Of a stretch of DNA of 64,000 bases, positions 29,702-39,472 are shown piece after piece. The notes below the pieces were generated by a model. The model saw nothing but the letters and a program-made list of their open reading frames with translations. It did no database searches and was not told the DNA's origin. The DNA is from Extensimonas soli (GTDB taxonomy: Bacteria > Pseudomonadota > Gammaproteobacteria > Burkholderiales > Burkholderiaceae_C): the NCBI RefSeq assembly GCF_029211265.1, contig NZ_JARGEL010000013.1:248001-312000 (forward strand), read 5' to 3'. Each line of letters begins with the position of its first letter. Position 1 is the stretch's first letter. Position numbers and translations under genes: made by a program.

Positions 29702-29817
29702 CGTCGTGCTGCTCGACGACCTGCCCAGCTCCGGCTGCACGCTCGCCCAGGCCGCGCGCCTGCTGTGCGCTGCCGGCGCCACCTCGGTCGATGGGGCTGT
29801 GATGCACGCACTGTTCC
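29702..29817 (+). pseudogene. Fragment of a prs-like gene
   Basis: Its translation (VVLLDDLPSSGCTLAQAARL, then LCAAGATSVDGAVMHALF) parallels residues 221-259 of the prs-like gene at 27655, and the DNA is roughly 80 percent identical by eye to 28315-28431. Only this piece is present, without start or end. It lies directly after the rpn gene. Between it and the isochorismatase gene (29818-29924) nothing else is recognisable. Confidence 0.75.
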
Positions 29818-29924
29818 CACTGCCAAGCGTGGCAACGCACCCTATTTGGCCAGTGTGGACGGCTGGAAGGCCTGAGCCACTGCGGCAGCGAATCACCACC
29901 TTTTTTCCGCAAACCCCGCTTCCC

Positions 29925-30548
29925 ATGCTCCTAGACGCCTCTACTTCCCAACTCGTTCTGGTGGACTACCAGGAACGCCTGATGCCCGCCATTTTTGAAG
30001 GTGCCGCTGTGCTCGCGCGTGCACGGCTGCTTGCGCAGGTGGCGCGGCGCCTGCAGGTGCCCGTGTGGGGCACCGAGCAAAACCCCTCGCGCCTGGGTGC
30101 GAACGACGCCGCGCTGCGCGCGCTGTGCCAGCAGACCCTTGCCAAGATGCACTTCAGCGCGGTCGAAGAAGGCCTGGGTGAATGGCTGCGCCCGCCCGCC
30201 AAAGCCCCCGCGGGCAACGCGCGCAGCCTGCCGCGGCACCTGCAAAAGCCGCCACAGGCCGCGCCCGCGCGCGGCAGCATCGTCATCGCGGGCTGCGAGG
30301 CGCATGTGTGCCTGCTGCAAACCGCGCTCGACCTGCTCGAGGACGAATTCGAGGTCTGGGTCGTCACCGACGCCTGCGGCTCTCGCACCGAGCGCAACCG
30401 CGACGCCGCCTTCGATCGCCTCGCCGGGGCCGGTGCAGAGCTCGTGACTACCGAAATGGTCGCTTTCGAATGGCTGCGCAGCTGCGAACACCCGGCGTTC
30501 AAGGACTTGTTGCCCTTGCTCAAAGAGAGCGGCGCGCAGGGCGCGTGA
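29925..30548 (+). CDS. Isochorismatase-like cysteine hydrolase
   Basis: 207 residues. The family pattern is present: catalytic Asp in VLVDYQERLMPAI, the Gln/Glu after GTEQNPSRLG, and the catalytic Cys in IVIAGCEAHVCLLQTALDLL (cited as GCEAHVCLL). A 25-residue Pro/Ala-rich insert (about 91-117) precedes the last strand. Members of the YcaC/nicotinamidase group hydrolyse amides or carbamoyl compounds; the substrate is not evident. Start ATG 29925, chosen because the first strand begins nine residues later. Confidence 0.8.
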   Translation: MLLDASTSQLVLVDYQERLMPAIFEGAAVLARARLLAQVARRLQVPVWGTEQNPSRLGANDAALRALCQQTLAKMHFSAVEEGLGEWLRPPAKAPAGNARSLPRHLQKPPQAAPARGSIVIAGCEAHVCLLQTALDLLEDEFEVWVVTDACGSRTERNRDAAFDRLAGAGAELVTTEMVAFEWLRSCEHPAFKDLLPLLKESGAQGA

Positions 30549-30558
30549 GGCGCTTGCA

Positions 30559-30687
30559 ATGGGTGAAATGGAGTTTGAGGATGACCGCCTGATTGGCGGC
30601 CTGTGGGCCAGCCTGTCGCAAGGGCGCTGCCGCTTCGTGATGGTCAAAGATAAGCGCTGGGATTGGATCGAGGAGAAACTTGCATGA
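30559..30687 (+). CDS. Small hypothetical protein, 42 residues
   Basis: Begins MGEMEFEDDRLIGGLWASLS and ends with a basic/acidic stretch (KDKRWDWIEEKLA). It is coupled by an ATGA overlap to the next gene and starts 10 bp after the hydrolase stop, which suggests that it is real. No family recognised; it could also be the tail of a decayed gene. Confidence 0.4.
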   Translation: MGEMEFEDDRLIGGLWASLSQGRCRFVMVKDKRWDWIEEKLA

Positions 30688-31238
30688 CGAAATCGAGCAC
30701 AGGCACGAAAAAAACCACCCCGAGCTGGAGCGATGTCAAGGCCAGGCTCGCCGACCTCGAGCGCGCCGGGCTGGTCGGGCTGGTGCAAGACATGTACGCG
30801 GCCAGCAAGGAGAACCAGGCTTTTCTGCACACCCGCTTTGCCTTGGGCGACGACCCGCTCAGGCCTTACAAGGCGACGATCACGCAATGGATCAACCCTG
30901 CCGACTACCGCAAGCCGCTGTCTGTGGCCAAGGCCAAGAAAGCCATCAGCGACTACAAAAAGGCGCTGGGCCAGCCCGAGGGCTTGGCGGAGCTGGCGGT
31001 GTTTTACTGCGAAGAAGTGTTCGATTTTCTGGCCGGTTATAGCATGGAGGACGAAGGCTTTTACGTCGCGCTGGAGCGTATGTTCGAGCAGGCGCTGAGG
31101 CACGTGCTGGCCTTGCCCGAGGCGCGGCGTGCGCCATTTCTTGCCCGGCTGGAGCAGGTGCGCGCACTGGGGCAGAACGTCGGCTGGGGCGTGGGCGACA
31201 ACTTCAACGATATGTGGTTGGAGGCTGGGTTGGACTAG
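30684..31238 (+). CDS. DUF6155-like protein
   Basis: 184 residues, mostly helical, with no signal peptide or membrane segment. The stretch LERAGLVGLVQDMYAASKENQAFL and FYVALERMFEQAL (cited as VGLVQDMYAASKENQAFL) resembles a family of unknown function annotated as DUF6155. Its stop codon TAG (31236-31238) is part of the CTAG end of a partial family A element, so the true C-terminus may once have been different. The last 35 bp overlap the convergent patatin-like gene. Confidence 0.55.
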   Translation: MTKSSTGTKKTTPSWSDVKARLADLERAGLVGLVQDMYAASKENQAFLHTRFALGDDPLRPYKATITQWINPADYRKPLSVAKAKKAISDYKKALGQPEGLAELAVFYCEEVFDFLAGYSMEDEGFYVALERMFEQALRHVLALPEARRAPFLARLEQVRALGQNVGWGVGDNFNDMWLEAGLD

Positions 31239-32565
31239 GAGCCTGTCGGACTTTTGGGTCGTTAGGCAGCGCCCAGCCAAAAAACGCCCCAATTTCCGTG
31301 CGCTGGCGCATGGCGTCGTCCCAGCCGAGCGCCATCAGCGCCTGGGTGTAGCCGGGCTCGAACAGCAGGTAGCTGGCCAGTGCGCCGGTGCGCGGGTCGT
31401 TTGGCTGCACGCCCAGGATGCCGAGCAGGGCGCGCACCGAGGCGGGCAACTCGCCCACGTACTGCGTGGCCAGGGCGTCGAGCGGCTGTGAGGGGGCGAT
31501 CACCAGCAGGTCTATGGGGCGCAGCGGGCTTTGCGCGCGCGCTTCGGGTGGCACCAGCGAGAGCGTGTGGTTGATGCGCTGCATGCGCTCGATGTCGGCC
31601 CAGAGCGCGTCGAGAAAGATGCTCGACAGCGCGTGGCCCCCGACCTGGGCGAGGGAAGGGTAGGGTGCGTCGTTCTGGCGTGCGGCGGCATGCGCGCGCT
31701 GGGCGGTGTCTGGGGTAGTGTGCGCGGCGGGGTGCGCGTGGTGGGTGCCTGCCGCATCGGCTTCGTGCGCGCGGCCGGCGCCGATCACGAGGATGCGCTC
31801 GGCACCGAGGTGGATCGCGGGTGAGATCGGGGCGATCTGGCGGATCGAGCCGTCACCGTACCAGTGCGTGCTGCCGTTCACGCGCACCTGCCCTGCAGGA
31901 AAGAGGAACGGAATGGCCGACGAGGCAAGCAGGTGTTCCACGCCGATGCGCGTGTGCACGGCGCGGCGCTGTGCGCGCTGCCACGGCGGCATGGGTGTGG
32001 CGGCGTCGTAAAAGGTGATGTGTTGGCTGCTGGTGTAGCTGGACGCGGTGACGGCGAGCGCGCGCAGGTGTCCGGCTTGCAACAGGTCGGGCAGGCGCTC
32101 CATGGGCACCTGGGCGCGCAGCAATGCGGCCAGTGGGGCGTTGTCGAGCAGCGAGTGCGGCTGGCGCTGGCGCCAGCGCGTGAGCGCCCAGCCGAGCGAG
32201 AGCAGCGACACCCAGCGCGCGCCGGCGCGCAGCGCCTCGAAGGCACCGGCGTGGTAGACGCTCGTGGCATGAAAGCTGCGCCAGGTGTCCGTGAGGCGGC
32301 GCACGGCGGTGTCGAAGTGGTCGCTGCCGCTGGCGAGCACGGCGGCGTTGATGGCCCCGGCCGAAGTGCCCGCGAGGATGGGGAAGGGGTTGCCGCTGCG
32401 CGTCTGGCCGGCCGCACGGCGCAACGCGGCAATGGCGCCGAGCACGCCCACCTGGTAGGCCGCGCGCGCCCCACCACCCGTGAGTGCCAGGCCGGTGAGG
32501 GGCGCGGCGCCTGCGGTGGTTGGCGGTGGCACTGTGCAGGGTGCCGAATTGCTGGAACTGCTCAT
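31204..32565 (-). CDS. Patatin-like phospholipase
   Basis: 453 residues. The oxyanion loop is LALTGGGARAAYQVGVL, the nucleophile Ser is in GTSAG, and the dyad Asp is in YGDGSIRQIAP (DGS rather than DGG/A). Such proteins hydrolyse acyl chains of phospholipids. The last 17 residues (PKVRQAPSPTQPP and on) are encoded by the end of a partial family A element and the opposite strand of the DUF6155-like gene, so the natural C-terminus was probably near FGWALPND. Start ATG 32565; the gene starts 16 bp before the ABC-F stop region on the same strand. Confidence 0.85.
   Translation of the reverse strand: MSSSSNSAPCTVPPPTTAGAAPLTGLALTGGGARAAYQVGVLGAIAALRRAAGQTRSGNPFPILAGTSAGAINAAVLASGSDHFDTAVRRLTDTWRSFHATSVYHAGAFEALRAGARWVSLLSLGWALTRWRQRQPHSLLDNAPLAALLRAQVPMERLPDLLQAGHLRALAVTASSYTSSQHITFYDAATPMPPWQRAQRRAVHTRIGVEHLLASSAIPFLFPAGQVRVNGSTHWYGDGSIRQIAPISPAIHLGAERILVIGAGRAHEADAAGTHHAHPAAHTTPDTAQRAHAAARQNDAPYPSLAQVGGHALSSIFLDALWADIERMQRINHTLSLVPPEARAQSPLRPIDLLVIAPSQPLDALATQYVGELPASVRALLGILGVQPNDPRTGALASYLLFEPGYTQALMALGWDDAMRQRTEIGAFFGWALPNDPKVRQAPSPTQPPTTYR
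31235..31265 (+). repeat. Family A element, single end
   Basis: CTAGGAGCCTGTCGGACTTT matches the left end of the 169-bp family A elements; similarity fades after about 31 bp. No right end follows within the expected distance. It lies where two convergent genes overlap and provides the stop codon of the upstream one. Confidence 0.75.
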
Positions 32566-32581
32566 CACAGCGTGCGCTCGT

Positions 32582-34483
<1,902 letters not shown>

Positions 34484-34511
34484 GGGCTGCGATTATCCAA
34501 GCCGCGCTACC

Positions 34512-35954
34512 ATGCCCGTCATGCAAGACCGCCAAGACCTGACGACGCACCTCATCCACCACCCTTACACGCCGCCGCCGGGCTTTGCCGCGCCGCAGCC
34601 GGGCGTGTTCAAGGCCTCGACGGTGATCTTCCCGAACGTGGCCGCGCTGCGCTCGCGCGAGTGGAAGGACAAGAGCGGCTACACCTATGGCCTGCACGGC
34701 ACGCCCACCACCTTCACGCTCGAAGAGCGCCTGTGCACGCTCGAAGGCGGCTTGCACTGCCTGCTCGTGCCCAGCGGCCTTGCGGCCATCAGCACCGTGG
34801 GCCTGGCGCTGCTGCAGCCGGGCGACGAGGTGCTGATCCCCGACAACGCCTACGGCCCGAACAAGGAATTTGCACGCGGCGAGCTCGCGCGCTTTGGCGT
34901 GCGCTACCGGCTGTACGACCCGCTGGACGCGGCCGACCTTGCCGCGCAGATCACGCCGGCCACGCGCCTGGTGTGGCTCGAAGCGCCGGGCTCGGTGAGC
35001 ATGGAGTTCCCTGACCTGCCTGCGCTGGTGCGCATCTGCCGCGCGCAGGGCGTGTGCTGCGCGCTCGACAACACCTGGGGCGCGGGCCTGGCCTTTGCGC
35101 CGTTTGACTTGCTGCGTGATGGCGGCAGCCTAGGAGCCTGTCGGACTTTGGGCGGCGATAGCGAGAATGCGCCCCAGCGAGGCCAGTTTTTGCCGGATTC
35201 GCCGCCCCATAGTGGTGCTATGGGGCAAGAAGACGGTGAAAAATGGGCCGCTGCGGCGCATTCGCAGCCGACGATTCCAAAGTCCGATAGGCTCCTAGGC
35301 GCGGACATCTCCATCCACGCGCTGACCAAGTACCCGAGCGGCGGCGGCGACGTGCTCATGGGCAGCATCGTCACCCGCGACGCGGCGCTGCACCAGCGGC
35401 TGCAGCGCACGCACATGCACCTGGGGCTGGGCGTGGGCGCGAACGACGCCGAGGCCGTGCTGCGCGCGCTGCCCAGCCTGGCGCTGCGCTACCGCGCGCA
35501 CGACGTGGCGGCGCGCACGCTCGCGCGCTGGCTCGCGCAGCAAAGCCAGGTAGTGCAGGTGCTGCACCCGGCACTGCCGGGCGCACCGGGGCACGCGCAT
35601 TGGCGCGCGCTCTGCGCTGGCGCCAGCGGGGTGGTGCAGGATGCTACGAAGGAAGTAGCTACAAGCGCTGATCCAGGCTTGGCTGCGGGCCTTTTCAGCA
35701 TCATTTTCGACGCACGCTATCGCGCCGAGCAGGTCGATGCCTTCTGCGATGCGCTGCGCCTGTTCAAAATCGGCTACAGCTGGGGCGGGCCGATCAGCCT
35801 GGTCGTGCCCTATGAGCTCGCCGCCATGCGCAGCCGCGCGGCGCCACACCTGCAGCCGGGGCACCTGGTGCGCTTTTCCATCGGGCTCGAAGCGGTGGCG
35901 GATTTGCAGCGCGACTTGCAGCAAGCCCTGGCACAGGCGCTGCCGCCGCTATAG
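34512..35954 (+). CDS. metC: Cystathionine beta-lyase with in-frame palindromic element
   Basis: 480 residues; typical members have about 390-400. The fold-type I PLP signatures are present: YGLHGTPTTFTLE, VPSGLAAIS, EAPGSVSMEFPD, and the Schiff-base Lys273 in ADISIHALTKYPSGG. A 169-bp family A element (35130-35298) adds 55 codons in frame, residues about 208-262, ten residues before the PLP lysine. Removing it joins GGSLG directly to ADISIHA, as in normal family members. A second insert (about 377-390, VVQDATKEVATSADPG) resembles repeat D. Starts 28 bp from the divergent ABC-F gene. Whether the enzyme is active is unknown. Confidence 0.85.
   Translation: MPVMQDRQDLTTHLIHHPYTPPPGFAAPQPGVFKASTVIFPNVAALRSREWKDKSGYTYGLHGTPTTFTLEERLCTLEGGLHCLLVPSGLAAISTVGLALLQPGDEVLIPDNAYGPNKEFARGELARFGVRYRLYDPLDAADLAAQITPATRLVWLEAPGSVSMEFPDLPALVRICRAQGVCCALDNTWGAGLAFAPFDLLRDGGSLGACRTLGGDSENAPQRGQFLPDSPPHSGAMGQEDGEKWAAAAHSQPTIPKSDRLLGADISIHALTKYPSGGGDVLMGSIVTRDAALHQRLQRTHMHLGLGVGANDAEAVLRALPSLALRYRAHDVAARTLARWLAQQSQVVQVLHPALPGAPGHAHWRALCAGASGVVQDATKEVATSADPGLAAGLFSIIFDARYRAEQVDAFCDALRLFKIGYSWGGPISLVVPYELAAMRSRAAPHLQPGHLVRFSIGLEAVADLQRDLQQALAQALPPL
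35130..35298 (+). repeat. Family A palindromic element inside metC (169 bp)
   Basis: Ends CTAGGAGCCTGTCGGACTTT and its inverse AAAGTCCGATAGGCTCCTAG. The whole sequence is an imperfect palindrome of two 82-bp arms around the loop TGGTG, with a perfect apical stem CCCCATAG / CTATGGGG (35205-35225). CTAG at both ends looks like a 4-bp target duplication; subtracting it gives a net gain of 165 bp, 55 codons. No transposase is encoded. Confidence 0.93.
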
Positions 35955-36058
35955 CCGACCAAAGCGTTCTGGTGTTTGATCTAAAGCAAGGGTTTTCCAT
36001 GATGGCGTAGCGGCGGCGAAGGTTTTACTTTGGAGCATCTCTATTGCAGGAGGCTCCG

Positions 36059-36886
36059 ATGAACGAATCCCCCGCCACTTCCGACCTCACCCCAGCCGCC
36101 CAGCCCGCATATGCCATCACGCTGCAGCCCTTGCGCTGGGCCGACCCGCTGCGCTGGCTGCTCAAGGGCTTGCAGGACGTGCGTGCTGCGCCCGGCATTG
36201 CGCTGTTTTACGGCTTTTGTTTCTGGTGCATGGCGCTGCTGCTCGGCTGGGTGTTTCGCAACGAGCCTGAATACACCATGTCGCTCGCAAGCGGCTGCCT
36301 GCTGGTCGGGCCGTTTCTGGCCATGGGCCTCTACGACACGAGCCGGCGGCGCGAAGCGGGGCTCGCGCCCGACCTGGGGCAGTCGATCACCTGCTGGGAC
36401 AGCCACATGGGCAGCATGGGCATGCTGGTGCTCGTGCTGATCGTGCTCGAGCTGCTCTGGGGGCGCGCCTCGCTCGTGGTGTTTGCGGTGTTTTTCGACA
36501 CTGGCATGCCCTCGTCGAGCGGCGTGTTCGAGGCCGTGTTCAACCCGCGCAACTGGGAATTCGTCGCGGTCTATACCGTGGTGGGCGGGGCGTTCGCGGC
36601 GCTGGTGTTTTCGTGCACGGTGGTGTCCATCCCCATGATCCTGGACCGCGACACCGACGCGCTCACGGCCGGCATCACGAGCATGCGCGTGGTTGCCGAA
36701 AACCCCGGCGTCATGCTGCTGTGGGGCGCTTTGATCACGGCGCTCGTCGTGGCCTCGCTGTCGATCTGGGGCGCGGGTCTGCTGCTGGTGGGCCCGGTGC
36801 TGGGCCATGCAAGCTGGCACGCCTACCGCGCCGCGGTGGCGCCTGCGCCAGCAAGCACGGGCGCTGGATTCAGCGCAGCAACTTGA
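36059..36886 (+). CDS. DUF2189 family membrane protein
   Basis: 275 residues with about six hydrophobic segments, including YGFCFWCMALLLGWVF, GMLVLVLIVLELLW and GALITALVVASLSIWG. The pattern WLLKGLQDVRAAPGIALFYG followed by GPFLAMGLYDTSRRRE and SIPMILDRDTDALTAG is that of DUF2189 proteins. Function unknown. Good ribosome site AGGAGG just before 36059. Overlaps the convergent esterase gene by 17 bp. Confidence 0.75.
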   Translation: MNESPATSDLTPAAQPAYAITLQPLRWADPLRWLLKGLQDVRAAPGIALFYGFCFWCMALLLGWVFRNEPEYTMSLASGCLLVGPFLAMGLYDTSRRREAGLAPDLGQSITCWDSHMGSMGMLVLVLIVLELLWGRASLVVFAVFFDTGMPSSSGVFEAVFNPRNWEFVAVYTVVGGAFAALVFSCTVVSIPMILDRDTDALTAGITSMRVVAENPGVMLLWGALITALVVASLSIWGAGLLLVGPVLGHASWHAYRAAVAPAPASTGAGFSAAT

Positions 36887-37568
36887 CGAGCTGCGGCCAG
36901 ACGTTGGCCAGCAGGCGCGGCTGCGCCTGCGCGTTCGGGTGGATGCGGTCGGGCTGGAATGCGGCCGTGGGGTCGGGCCCGTCGGCCACGCCCGCGAGCA
37001 AAAAGGGCACGAGCGCCGCCTTGTGCGCACGCGCCACTTTGGGAAACAGCGCGGCGAATTGCTGCGTGTAGGCGGCGCCATAGTTGGGCGGCACCTGCAT
37101 GCCCACGAGCAGTACCTTCGCGCCCGCCTGCTGCGCGGCTTGCACCATGGCCACGAGGTTGTCCTCGGTGTGCGCAAGCGCCAGCCCGCGCAGCGCGTCG
37201 TTGCCGCCGAGCTCTATCACCACCACGCTGGGTCGGTGCTGCGCAAGCAGCGCCGGCAGGCGCGCGCGTCCGCCCGAGGTGGTTTCGCCGCTGATGCTTG
37301 CGTTCAGCACGGTGGCGGCGGTTTTTTCCTGCGCCAGCTTTTGCTCGAGCAGCGCCACCCAGCCACTGCCGCGCGGCAGGCCGTATTCGGCGCTCAGCGA
37401 GTCGCCGAGCACCAGGATCACGGGCGCGCGTGCCGGCGCTTTGGGCGGGTTGTGTGCGGCCGCGGGAGCAGCCTGACGAGCGCGCGCTGGCACGCCGAAA
37501 AGCCCCGCAGCCGCGGCAGCGCCCGCGTGCAGGATAAAGTCGCGTCGATGCAGAGTGCGAATCCTCAT
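36870..37568 (-). CDS. tesA: GDSL-type esterase (TesA-like)
   Basis: 232 residues. The SGNH blocks are visible: GDSLSAEYG (Ser), SGETTSGG (Gly), ELGGNDALRG (Asn) and DRIHPN (Asp/His). The N-terminus RRDFILHAGAAAAAGLFG suggests Tat-type export to the periplasm. The ATG at 37568 is used; a TTG two codons upstream is less likely. It is divergent from a YbbA-like ABC ATPase gene with a 20-bp gap, the same pairing as tesA-ybbA in E. coli. Confidence 0.85.
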   Translation of the reverse strand: MRIRTLHRRDFILHAGAAAAAGLFGVPARARQAAPAAAHNPPKAPARAPVILVLGDSLSAEYGLPRGSGWVALLEQKLAQEKTAATVLNASISGETTSGGRARLPALLAQHRPSVVVIELGGNDALRGLALAHTEDNLVAMVQAAQQAGAKVLLVGMQVPPNYGAAYTQQFAALFPKVARAHKAALVPFLLAGVADGPDPTAAFQPDRIHPNAQAQPRLLANVWPQLVKLLR

Positions 37569-37588
37569 TCCCAACCTTTCATCATTTC

Positions 37589-38392
37589 ATGACCCAAGCC
37601 GCGCCCTCTTTACCGCCTTTGCCCCACGCTGCCGGCTCCGGTGCCAGCCCCAGCCCCAGCCCCAGCCCCAGCCCCAGCCCCAGCCCCAGCCCCAGCCCCA
37701 GCCCCAGTGCCGAGCCCATGGTGGCCGTGGAGCACCTGAGCAAGTCGGTGACGGATTCGAGCGGCACGCTCGACATTTTGCGGGATGTGGACTTTTGCCT
37801 TGCGCCGCGCGAGACGGCGGCCATCGTGGGCGCCTCGGGTTCGGGCAAGAGCACGCTGCTGGCGCTGATCGCCGGGCTGGACACGCCCACGCGCGGCACG
37901 GTGCGCCTCGATGGCCAAGACCTGTTCGCGCGCGACGAGGACGCACGCGCCGCACTGCGCGCGCAAAAAGTGGGCTTCGTGTTCCAGAGCTTTCAGCTGC
38001 TCGCGCACCTCACGGCGCTCGAAAACGTGATGCTGCCGCTGGAGCTCGCCGGGCAGCGCGACGCACGCCGGCGCGCGACCGAGATGCTCGCGCGCGTGGA
38101 GCTCGCGCAACGCCTGCGCCACTACCCCAAGCTGCTCAGCGGCGGCGAGCAGCAGCGTGTGGCGCTCGCGCGGGCTTTCGTCGTGCAGCCCGCGGTGCTG
38201 CTGGCCGACGAGCCCACGGGCAGCCTGGACTTCGCCACCGGCGAAAAAGTCATGCAGCTGATGTTCGAGCTCAACCGCGAGCAAGGCACCACCCTGGTGC
38301 TCGTGACGCACGACGCGCGCATCGCCGCGCAGTGCCGCCGGCGCATCACGCTCGAGGCCGGGCAGGTGGTGGAGGACGTGCGCGCCGCGTGA
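37589..38392 (+). CDS. ybbA: ABC transporter ATP-binding protein (YbbA/LolD-like) with Ser-Pro tract
   Basis: 267 residues. ATPase part from about residue 45: Walker A GASGSGKST, Q-loop FVFQSFQLL, signature LLSGGEQQRVALARAF, Walker B VLLADEPTGSLD, H-loop LVTHD. The N-terminal 44 residues contain ten Ser-Pro pairs encoded by a perfect AGCCCC hexanucleotide array. The E. coli partner permease YbbP is missing here; the next gene is convergent and unrelated. The tesA homologue next door supports the YbbA assignment. Confidence 0.85.
   Translation: MTQAAPSLPPLPHAAGSGASPSPSPSPSPSPSPSPSPSPSAEPMVAVEHLSKSVTDSSGTLDILRDVDFCLAPRETAAIVGASGSGKSTLLALIAGLDTPTRGTVRLDGQDLFARDEDARAALRAQKVGFVFQSFQLLAHLTALENVMLPLELAGQRDARRRATEMLARVELAQRLRHYPKLLSGGEQQRVALARAFVVQPAVLLADEPTGSLDFATGEKVMQLMFELNREQGTTLVLVTHDARIAAQCRRRITLEAGQVVEDVRAA
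37646..37705 (+). repeat. Ten perfect AGCCCC hexanucleotide repeats
   Basis: The array encodes (Ser-Pro)10 at residues 20-39 of the YbbA-like ATPase. Being a multiple of three, copy-number change would alter linker length but not frame. Confidence 0.95.
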
Positions 38393-38426
38393 GGCGGTCT
38401 GCACGCAGGGGTGCCTCGGGTGGGCC

Positions 38427-38456
38427 GAAAGCGGGTGAAAGCGGGTGAAAGCGGGC
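38427..38456. repeat. Three tandem copies of GAAAGCGGGT
   Basis: A 10-bp direct repeat (third copy with one change) between the convergent ends of the YbbA-like and esterase genes. Nothing else is seen in this gap. Confidence 0.6.
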
Positions 38457-38475
38457 GAACGGGCGGTCTGCCCGC

Positions 38476-39462
38476 TCACAAGCGCGCCAGAAACGCATCC
38501 ACCGCATCGGTGTAGGCGCCGGGCTCGCCCAGCAGGCGGTTGATGTCCATGTGCGACAGTGCCTGCGGCAGCACCTGCACGCGCGCGCCGAACTGCGCGG
38601 CGCGTTCAGCGAATTGCTGGCCCTGTGGGCACGCATCCTGCCGGCGCGTGGAGCACACGATCAGCGTGGGGGCTATGGGCCCGGCCAGCTGCTGCAGCGG
38701 CGAGGACTGACGCCAAAAGTCCGGGTCTTGCCCGAAGGCCTGGTCGTACAGGCGCGGGTGCCGGTGGTTCATGATTGCGGGCACGTCCAGCGCGCCGCTG
38801 TCCAGCGACACGGTGCCGCGCCAGGCCGCGGCCCCCTGCTCGCGGGCAAGTTGCGGCGCAGCCGTGAGCAGCATCACCAGGTGCGCGCCCGCCGAGTGCC
38901 CCATGAGCACCACATCGTGCGCATCGGCGCCCCAGCCGGGCGCAAGCTGCTGCACTTTGGCGAGCGCACGGGCAACGTCGCGGGCCTGCTCGATCGGGTC
39001 GGCCTGCGGCACCATGCGGTAGTTGGTGCTCACGACGATCCAGCCCAGCGCGCCCCAGTGCCGCACCTTGGGCTCCCAGACGCCGGGCGAGGTTTTGTCG
39101 CCGATGCGCCAGCCACCACCGTGCACCATGAGCAGGATTTTCGGGCGCGCGCTGCGCTGGACGGGCAGATAGACGTCAAAGCGCTGCGCCGCGTCCGGGC
39201 CATACGCCTCATGGGCCACATGGGCTACATCGGCCACATCGCTGGGCATGCGCCCGTTTGGCGCGCCATCCGCCCGCGACGAAGACGCCTGCTGGCCACC
39301 GCCACGCTCGCCGCCCAACCAGGCACGCAAGGGGCCGGCAGGCGCTGGCAGGGCCGCGGCCAGCAGCGCCGCGCCCAGCGCCACGGCAGCCCACAGGCTG
39401 CCTGGCGGGGCGCGGCGTGCGCGCGGCAGCGAGGCGGTTTGCAACCAAGAGTGTGCAGGCAT
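38476..39462 (-). CDS. Alpha/beta hydrolase (esterase/lipase family)
   Basis: 328 residues. HGGGWRIGD is the oxyanion motif and GHSAGAH holds the nucleophile Ser of the hormone-sensitive-lipase/BD-FAE type; candidates for the acid and base are in the C-terminal part (SHMD). The N-terminus has a hydrophobic segment (about 22-43, LWAAVALGAALLAAALPAPA) that would be a membrane anchor or signal. Substrate unknown. The start at 39462 lies 10 bp after the histidine kinase stop, so the two may be co-transcribed. Confidence 0.8.
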   Translation of the reverse strand: MPAHSWLQTASLPRARRAPPGSLWAAVALGAALLAAALPAPAGPLRAWLGGERGGGQQASSSRADGAPNGRMPSDVADVAHVAHEAYGPDAAQRFDVYLPVQRSARPKILLMVHGGGWRIGDKTSPGVWEPKVRHWGALGWIVVSTNYRMVPQADPIEQARDVARALAKVQQLAPGWGADAHDVVLMGHSAGAHLVMLLTAAPQLAREQGAAAWRGTVSLDSGALDVPAIMNHRHPRLYDQAFGQDPDFWRQSSPLQQLAGPIAPTLIVCSTRRQDACPQGQQFAERAAQFGARVQVLPQALSHMDINRLLGEPGAYTDAVDAFLARL

Positions 39463-39472
39463 CGAGGGCTCC

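Noticed and set aside
35130-35298. The metC insert as a normal domain of the protein
   Set aside because: The same sequence recurs at 40468, 58303 and 61481 in unrelated settings with inverted ends, so it is a repeat, not a MetC domain.
37646-37705. CRISPR-like array
   Set aside because: It is a simple hexanucleotide repeat without spacers. No CRISPR or cas gene is in the window.
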